Under the pieces are notes generated by a model. The model made no database searches. It was not told where the DNA came from and saw only the letters and a list, made by a program, of their open reading frames with translations. A stretch of DNA of 64,000 nt, taken from Lactuca virosa. Its lineage: Eukaryota; Streptophyta; Magnoliopsida; Asterales; Asteraceae. Shown one piece after another: positions 56,726 to 64,000 of this stretch. The position numbers and the translations under genes are program-made. The stretch is from positions 171,339,021-171,403,020 of the forward strand of contig CAKMRJ010005634.1 of NCBI GenBank assembly GCA_928212115.1, in the 5' to 3' direction. Each line of letters begins with the position of its first letter. Position 1 is the stretch's first letter.

Positions 56726-57280
56726 GAGACCAGTAGACAGGTTCGCGCACTGGGATTCAGAAGATGGAGCAGTATAGCTTCATGTCTTATTGTTATTTGC
56801 TATGTATTCTATATTATGTGAATCACATACTTTGTAAACACTTTCTTTCTAATGAAATGGTTGTTTATTACTTTGCTTACTATGATGCATGACTTGTGAT
56901 ACTAAACATGACGTCCTTCGCCCCAGAACGTTTCCGTCGTTCCGGTTTTGGGTGTGACAGTCGCTGCCTGAGCGTCTCAAAGGTCGCCTGCTGCTCAGGG
57001 CCCTAGCAAACACCACCGATTTCTTGGTCAGTCGGGTGAGTGGAACTGCTATCTTCGAGAAATCCTGGATAAATCTCCTATAATACCCTGCCAAACCTAG
57101 GAAGCTCCGAATCTCGGATGGAGACCTCGGGACCTCCCACTGCATCACGGCCTCAACCTTGGCCGGATCTACCAATACACCCTTCTGGTTGACAAGGTGC
57201 CCTAGGAACTGCACCTCGAGCAACCAGAACTCGCACTTGGAGAACTTTGCGAAAACTCTCTCCCTCCTCAAGGTCTTAAG

Positions 57281-58054
57281 TGATGGGTTTTGAGCATTCT
57301 AACACTTCCTAAGTGTACATGCAACCCTAATAACCTTGAATCTTTTTCTCTATATACATGCAAATTTCTTTTTCAAGGTTATTTCCTAACTAGCATGGCA
57401 TGGGGATTTCATAAAACATAAAACTAGTAGAAATACATACCTTGTTGTTGCTTGGATTCCTTCAAGACTTTGTGAGCCTAGCACCCCAAATGTTGTGCCT
57501 CAAATGCTTCTCACAACACCACAAAACTTGGAATAACTTGAGAGAATGCTTCTTACACTTGAAAATCGGTTATGCCCTCTCTAGAAACACTCTAGTGCCA
57601 ATTTTACTAGCCAAAGGGTTCCTTTTATAGTGTAGTCACAATTAGGGTTTTCATATGAATACTCTTAATTGTCATGACTCTTGATTTCTCATGACCCATG
57701 GGTTTGTAACTCCCATGGACTATCCTTGGAGCTCCATATGGTTACAACCAAACCCATAAACCATGGATCATTAATCCACCATAAAAGAATTGATGATTGT
57801 CATAATCAACCCTTTGTATTTAATTAGTATCACTTTGATCACCAAATTAATACTAGATTAATATTTGATCAACACTAATTAAATAATACTATTATTAATA
57901 TATTAGAACTTATAATATATTAATAACCACAAGTGTCCTTTCTCTCATTTAGTCTATCCAAGTATTGCAATGCCATGCAACCCAAATAGACCATGCTGGG
58001 TCGGGTCAAGTACATACCAAAAATAAGTTATGGACTTAGACACTATATCCAACA
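57281..58054 (-). repeat. 3' LTR of copia element D
   Basis: In element orientation it starts TGTTGGATATAGTG and ends CTCAAAACCCATCA, preceded by the purine tract AAGTGGGAGAC (58065-58055). The left flank TTAAG (57276-57280) should recur after the 5' LTR, beyond base 64000. Confidence 0.85.
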
Positions 58055-58904
58055 GTCTCCCACTTGGATAAGTCTAATAACTATATTTGCAAATATGACT
58101 TCAAAATCCGACTAGCAATCGTAGCTCTTTCAAAGTCTCTCGGAACTGAGATGATGATGATACGCCATTTAAGATAAGTGATCATATAATCCTCTGTTCT
58201 CATGATATCAGCCGGACAAACACATGGAACATGGTCTTACTTATTGTCCAACATTTGTTTCTCGATCTCTGATTTGTTTCGACATAGAACTAAATTGAAC
58301 ACATCAATTAGGTTCTGACCGGGCCCGATACATAAGTCAAAACCAAATCATCGAGGGGCCCAGATATCGCTTCTATTTCTAGAAGGAACAGATAAACTTC
58401 GACTGATATGCTTGTACTAACTACTTGTTGAATTATTCACAAAGGCACGTTTTATAACATCGAGTTACCAATGCATTTTCGTACAATCAATGAATAACCA
58501 ACTCGTAGTCAACAACTCATATCTCTATGTTTGAAGATTTATATGATATTACCGTCTCACGATCACTCGAGATAAATTCCATGAAGTGATGCAAGTGAGC
58601 GTGGGTTGAATCCAATACCCAGAACTTATGAGCACTCATGAATGTTGTAGCAACTATTGCTATGTCTAATACCCTTTAGACATATCATACAAACCAAATT
58701 CATGACAGTCTTGATTCATATCTACTTCCAACATATGACCGACTGTGGAGAGTTCGAATAAAATAATTATTCTGGAAGTCAAAACATGCAAAATTGAAAC
58801 CATAGTAAACGATTAACATAAGATAGTAACACTTTACTCATAAATAAATAATAACTTTTATTTAATCATCAAAATGTCAATTACATTTTACAAGTTTCAG
58901 AAAT

Positions 58905-61900
58905 CTAATTATTGAAACTAATATCATCCTTCAGCCCGATGCGCCTTGCATGCTGTAAATGCTTAACCCTACTCAGTCCCTTCGTGAGGGGATCTGCTGG
59001 GTTCTCATCTGATGATACCCTCTTAGCGACGAGGAGTCCTTCTTCTATTCGATGTCTGATGAAATGGTATTTTCTATCAATGTGCCTAGATCTCCCGTGA
59101 TCTCTTGGTTCCTTAGACAAAGCAACCGCACTTTCACTGTCACAGAAAATTTTCATTGGATCCTTTATAGCTGGTACAACTCCAAGGTCTCCGATGAAGT
59201 TCTTTAGCCATATCGCCTCCTTTGCTGCTTCACTTGCAGCTATGTACTCTGATTCACAAGTAGAATCAGCTACTGTCTCCTACTTGGAACTTTTCCAAGT
59301 AATCGCCCCTCCATTTAGGATAAAGACCCAGCCTGACTGAGAGCGGAAATTATCCCTATCAGTCTGAAAGCTAGTATCGCTATATCCTTCCACTCTCAAG
59401 TCATCACTGCCCCCGAGGGTAAGGACCCAGTCCTTAGTCCTCCGCAGATACTTGAGAATGTTCTTTACCGCTGTCCAGTGTGCCTTGCCAGGGTTCCCCT
59501 GATATCTACTAACCATGCTCAAAGCAAAGGCCACATCAGGGCGAGTACAAGTCATAGCATACATGATCGAGCCCACAGCGGAAGCATATGGATATATGAC
59601 TCATTTCAGCTATCTCAGCCTCTGTACTCGGACTCTGAGTCTTACTCAGCTTGGTATTACTCTATTGGTAATTCTCCTTTCTTGAATCTTGCATACTGAA
59701 CCTCTTCGTACCTTATCCACATAAGTACTTGACTAAGTCCAATTAGTCTCTTACTCCTGTCTCTTAATATCCTTATCCCTAGGATATATGCAGCTTCCCC
59801 AAGGTCCTTCATAGCGAAACACTTCCCAAGCCAAGACTTAACCTCTTGCAAAGTTGGGATGTCACTTCCTATGAGAAGTATGTCATCCACATACAACACC
59901 AAAAAGCGACTATACTCCCACTGGCCTAACATACACACAGGACTCATCCTCACTCCTAGAGAAGCCAAACTCTTGACTTCTCATCAAAGCAAAGATTCCA
60001 TCTGCGAGACGCTTGTTTCAATCCATAAATGGATTTCTCAAGCTTACACACTCTATTAGGATATTTTGGATCGACAAAACCCTCTGGCTGAGCCATGTAA
60101 ACATCGTCAGCCAACTTCCCATTAAGGAAAGCGGTTTTGACATCCATTTGCCATATTTCATAATCATGAAATGCAGCTATGGCTAACAACACTCTAATAG
60201 ACTTAATCTTAGCTACTGGTGAGAAGGTATCATCATAGTCAACTCCCGGAGTTTGAGTAAATCCTTCGCAACCAGTCGTGCTTTATAAGTGTGTACTTTC
60301 CCATCCATGTCGGTCTTCTTCTTGAAGATCCATTTGCACCCAACTGTCTTACGACCTGGTACATTGTCACCAGTTCCACACTTGATTGTCATACATGGAC
60401 TGAATCTCGCTGTCCATAGCCTCCTTCCATTTAGCAGACTCAGGGCCTGCCATGGCTTCCCTGTAATTATAGGTTCATTCCAAATCTATTAGTGTACATC
60501 ACTAATAAATGTATCACCTTCAGTGGTGATGTGATAACCATAATAAAAATCAGGTGTGTTCCTCACCCTAGTGGAACGTCTTGGAGGTACAGACTCATCT
60601 ATCAGCTCAACATGAGTTTCCTCCTCAGGTTGGTCGATAGTATTTGAGGTTCCTTCACCGCTTGACTCTTGAAGCTCTTCAAGGTCAATTTGCCTCCACT
60701 GTCCCCTGGCTTATAAATTCTCTCTCACGAAAGACTCCTCTTCTTGCTACAAAGACCACATTATCATGGGTCTGTAGAAGAGGTAACCAAAGGATCTCTG
60801 TGGGTAGCCGATGAAAATACACTCTCACTTCGAGGTTCAAGCTTATCATGAGTCTCTCGCCTCACGAAAGCTTCACAACCCCAAATCTTGATGTGGTCCA
60901 AATTGGGAACTTCCCAGTCCACATCTCGTGAGGTGTTTTGGCAACCTTTTAGTAGGGACTAGATTAAGGATATGGGTGCAGTCTCTAAGCATACCCCCAG
61001 AAAGAGATTGGTAACGAAGCTCGACTCATCATGGAACGAACCATATCCAACAAGGTTCGATTGCGCCTCTCAGCCACACCATTCAACTGTGGTGTTCTAT
61101 GGGAGGTGTCAATTGTGAGACAATCCCACATTCCTTAAGATAGTCAAGGAACTCAATGCTAAGATCTCCTCCCCTATCCTACCCGATCGGATCGGAGCAT
61201 CTTCTGATGTTCCTGCCAATTGATTCTCACTTCCTGCTTAAACTCTTTGAACTTTTCAAAGGTTTCTGACTTAGCTGCTTGATTAAGTAAATATTCCATA
61301 TCTACTATGTAATCATAGTTAAAAGTCACATAATAGCATATAGCCTCCCTTGTAGCAACTCTGAAGGGCCCACACACATCTGTGTGTACCAATCCAACAA
61401 CCTTCACCCCTATCACATGTACATGTGAAGGGTGATTTTGTCATTTTTCCAAGTAAACAAGACTCGCAACTATCATCTGACTTTAGGTCAAATGATTCCA
61501 AGACTCCAGCCTTTTGAAGTTGGCCTATGCGCTTCTTGTTAACATGTCCAAGACGATAATGCCACAAGGATGCTTTATCCAAGCTATTCTGAAGAATCAA
61601 TATACAACACATTATTTCCTAGATTGTCTACAACATTCACAGCTTCATATACACCCTCACAAGGTAATGCTTAAAGTAAAATACATCATTGTAATAAACA
61701 TTAATAGCACCATTATTATCAAAAAAAATATAAAACCCTTGTTTGTACAAGCCATGAAAGGAAATAATTTCTCGCCATTTCGGCGAGTAACAACACTTAT
61801 TCAAATCTAACAAACCCAACATTAAGCCAGATAAAGAAAAAAGAAAATAGCCTATTTGGTAACAGGTGATGCTTTCCTGTTGCCCATGACTAAGTTTATC

Positions 61901-62919
61901 TTCCCCGTGCTCCACTTGCTCACTTCTTTTAGGCCCTGCAAATCAGTACAAATGTGAATACCACAACCTGTATCAAGCACCCAAGAATTAGCATTAGATG
62001 AGTTATTAGACAATATTGTATAAATACCTGCATGTGGGTTTAACTTTCCCATCCTTCACATCTTGCAAGTATTTGGGGCAGCTTCGCTTCCAGTGCCCCT
62101 TTTCTTGACAATAGAAGCATTGTGCTTCCTTTGGGTTGAGGAAGGAGAGTAATGGGACCTTTCTTTGTCCCACTAGAAGAGGAACCATCAAGGGGCTTAC
62201 CCTTGGTACCCTTCGAAGGGGTTTTCCTCTTCTTACCCTTTCCCTGCCCAATCGCAAGACAGGGGTTGCTGAAGGGTAGAAGTAGAAGTAACAACCGCTT
62301 TACTTAAGGCCATTTTCAGCTGTCCTTAAAAGTCCTTGAAGTTTACTCAGTGTGACTTCCTCCTTGTTCATATGATAAGTCATACGAAACTGATCATAAC
62401 TTGGAGGTAAGGAATGGAGAATGATATCAATCGCCATTTCTTCAGGAAAGTACCCTTAAGCTTCAATAACCGGTCAACGAACTTTGCATCTTCTGCAAGT
62501 GCCCGGTGATGGGTTCACCATCCTTCATCCTTGCGGTTATCATGGAGGAGATGATTTCATACCTCTCCTGACGCGCGCTCTGATGGTACCTTTCCATCAG
62601 ATCCGGTGCATCTCATAGGGGTAGAAATCTTCATAGGATTTTTGAAGTTCAGGAGTCATGGTGGCCATCATGATGCATGCTACTTTAGTAGCATCCTTTT
62701 CATGTGCAACAAACTCCGCAAACTCTTCACGGAGTAGCAGTGGCTTCATTCACAACCTTAAGCTCCCTATCAAGGACATATTCTTGTCCTCATAGCGGGT
62801 AATCATTCTGATGTTTCTGATCCACTCATTGAATGGATCCATCAAAGATGACCTTACCAACAAGTTCATAAGGGAAAAGGAGCCTGTTGGGTTGAGCCAG
62901 AAGCATTGTTGGAAGACAT
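58905..62919 (-). pseudogene. gag-pol relic of copia D, many frameshifts
   Basis: Gag starts near 62919 (MSSNNASGSTQQ) and breaks at once by a one-base loss. Pieces include MDPFNEWIRNIRMITRYEDK, the zinc knuckle CFYCQEKGHWKRSC (about 62130-62090), protease-like SWVLDTGCGIHIC (about 61985-61945), the pre-integrase segment LWHYRLGHVNKKRIGQLQK, and an integrase part (VHTDVCGPF). Reverse transcriptase has WQMDVKTAFLNGKLADDVYM, YGLKQASRRWN and the catalytic LVLYVDDILLIGS. RNase H ends with IFCDSESAVALSKE, HIDRKYHFIRHRIEEG and ENPADPLTKGLS, with the stop at 58905. At least eight frame breaks separate these pieces. No functional product is possible. Confidence 0.9.
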
Positions 62920-64000
62920 CTGAAAGGAAACGAAAGACAAGTTTCATTAGATTAGGAATCCTTAATAATTCACCCAAATGACATATTAAGGTAGGATCCA
63001 CAAACTATTTATAGTTGGAAGAGGGATGCCGTAATCCATACTATAAAATTTGAAGGTAGGTAAATGACGATTTACCAATTTCCACCATAAGAACGAAATA
63101 TTTTATTATTAGGTTTTAGGTTTTGAAACTCCTAGATCTTTTGAGATACATTGAACTTTTCAATGGCATGTTTGAATCTCGATTGTGCCCTCTCAAGTTT
63201 GTGATTGGGATGTCGAGGATCACAAACAAGGTGTGAATAACCATACCAATTGACTTGGTACCCTCAACCATATTACCTAATCGATGTGCCGGTTAACCAC
63301 ACCACGCTCCACCGATCTATAATAAAGTAGTGTTACCCTTTGCCACTCTTACTAGTCCATGTTAGTGTGCCGGTTAAAACACACGCTCCACTAACGACTT
63401 GGTAAGGTACAAAGTGTAATTTTATGGGCTAGCACCAATTTCACATTTTCCTAAAGTAACTAAGATGGGAATTTATAATGTATAGTTACTTTATATTCAT
63501 TTATACTTTTAACGAGTATTTAAAGTCGTATCCTACCCGTTCGGCTAACGACCCTCCACCGATCAAGGAAGCGGTGGATGAGAGTGGACACCCATTAAGT
63601 CGCCATTTTATAGGCAACAACCTTATACCCCCTTATAGACCGGCTTCGTGAATGAGGCCTACTAACGGTAAGAATGACATATTTCTTATACATATCTATA
63701 TAATAAAATTATAATAATAGTATAAGTGTTGATTTTTAAACCTTTTAAAAAATCTAAGGTTTAATTTGGAATTAAAGTATTAAAGTGTAAGACTTTTCAA
63801 ATTCCAAACTTGAGGGCAAGATTTGAAACTATTCCAAGTCTCTTCAATTTGTAACTTATGAGTTTTAATGTTCATAAAAATGAAGACTCTTCATTTTTCG
63901 TTCTTTAATCACAATTTTAAAGAAGTGACTTTTGGTTATCCATAACTTGAGGACAAGTTTATGGACACCATATTGCCATTAAGATCATGAATTAAAACCA
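62920..64000 (-). other. leader region of copia D
   Basis: Noncoding. GTGCCGGTTAA with CCACGCTCCACCGATC (63280-63320) and a second version, GTGTGCCGGTTAAAACACACG, at 63368 form a degenerate repeat. A third, weaker copy is near 63540. No PBS or LTR is reached before the window ends. Confidence 0.55.

Larger units (their letters stand above)
53630..56959 (+). repeat. solo gypsy LTR E, 3.33 kb, in pol of element C
   Basis: It starts TGTGACAACCC and ends TTTTGGGTGTGACA. GTCGC is duplicated exactly at 53625-53629 and 56960-56964. No internal coding sequence is present, so one LTR remains after LTR-LTR recombination. TATATAAATA at 53847-53856 gives plus orientation. 54180-54560 holds many ACCGTAA repeats. 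A donor-like GTGAGT is at 54805 and an acceptor-like CTCAG at 56725. Confidence 0.92.
51705..57280 (-). mobile_element. internal part of gypsy element C, split by solo LTR E and cut by copia D
   Basis: C belongs to the same broad group as F (similar pol, LTR palindromes and hairpin). Its pol runs from the PPT at about 51705-51717 to 53629, resumes after solo LTR E at 56960, and ends at 57280 where copia D begins. The rest (reverse transcriptase start, protease, gag, 5' LTR) must lie right of the window. Confidence 0.88.
51722..57280 (-). pseudogene. pol relic of gypsy C (RT end, RNase H, integrase, C-terminal tail)
   Basis: In transcription order: reverse transcriptase end and connection (57271-56965: FAKFSKCEFWL, FLGHLVNQKG, SFLGLAGYYRRFIQDFSK). 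It is interrupted by LTR E at the codons for LRQR/LCEAP. Then comes RNase H (53620-53200: VYCDASITSLGAVLMQRG, YPTHDLELGAV), integrase zinc region (HPGATKMYRD, CLTCRKVKAEHQRP) and core (QTDGQSERTIQ near 52500). The C-terminus runs to the stop at 51722 (WESEEEMREHYPELFSDL). Within integrase a 25 bp tandem duplication (about 52604-52653) breaks the frame. More stops and small indels occur near 52430, 52680 and 52830. Confidence 0.88.
57281..64000 (-). mobile_element. Ty1/copia element D, 5' LTR outside the window
   Basis: It has the 3' LTR (57281-58054), about 850 bases of noncoding 3' sequence (58055-58904), a heavily broken gag-pol (58905-62919) and a noncoding leader (62920-64000). It is inserted into pol of gypsy C. 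It is clearly more decayed than elements F and I. Confidence 0.88.

Overview
The window is nuclear DNA of a flowering plant. The signs are intron-bearing host genes with GT-AG junctions, a MORF-type organellar RNA-editing factor, a GTE bromodomain gene, a plant receptor-like cytoplasmic kinase, and heavy nesting of LTR retrotransposons. LTR families full of ACTCGNCGAGT palindromes make me suspect Asteraceae, possibly lettuce (Lactuca). That identification is from memory and was not searched. No prokaryotic features, tRNA, rRNA or CRISPR arrays were seen.

Layout. 1-8455: 3' part of a Ty1/copia element with a broken pol, a long extra ORF between pol and the 3' LTR (SIRE-like layout), a polypurine tract and the LTR. 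8456-11849: remnants of Ty3/gypsy elements, including a 2.8 kb 3' LTR (G). 12764-12976: a short coding relic. 14135-16419 (+): a four-exon GTE bromodomain/NET gene. 17454-18472: an old terminal-inverted-repeat element. 19983-21560 (-): a four-exon MORF8 gene. 22555-31916: a complete but dead Ty3/gypsy element (F) with two 2 kb LTRs, an ACCCC target duplication, PBS and PPT. 34438-35811: a Mutator-like element with ~280 bp inverted repeats and a perfect 9 bp target duplication. 36259-38016 (-): a seven-exon CRPK1-like kinase. 39157-39780: the tail of a LINE. 40075-47334: a CACTA element containing a complete Ty1/copia element (I, 40348-45231). 48176-64000: a stack of gypsy LTRs (A split by B, B by C). 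The pol of C is split by a 3.3 kb solo LTR (E) and then by a copia element (D) that runs out of the window.

Host genes. The three intact genes are unrelated single-copy loci: chromatin reader, organellar RNA-editing cofactor and cytoplasmic kinase. They sit as islands between transposons, and nothing suggests they work together.

Main discovery candidate. The gypsy LTRs G, F (both copies), B, C and E differ in sequence but share one layout downstream of their TATA box: a GTGAGT splice-donor-like site; in all but E a small hairpin about 20 nt later whose outer stem shows compensatory changes; then an array of short hairpins that is different in every family; then a conserved block ending in an acceptor-like TTTCAG/GT (TTCTCAG/G in E). 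The arrays include repeated GGAC-UUCG-GUCC tetraloop hairpins in C, TAGCY/RGCTA stems in G, GC-rich stems in B, and large hairpins with exchanged stem sequences in E. This looks like an LTR-internal intron carrying a structured RNA array. Splicing and function are untested.
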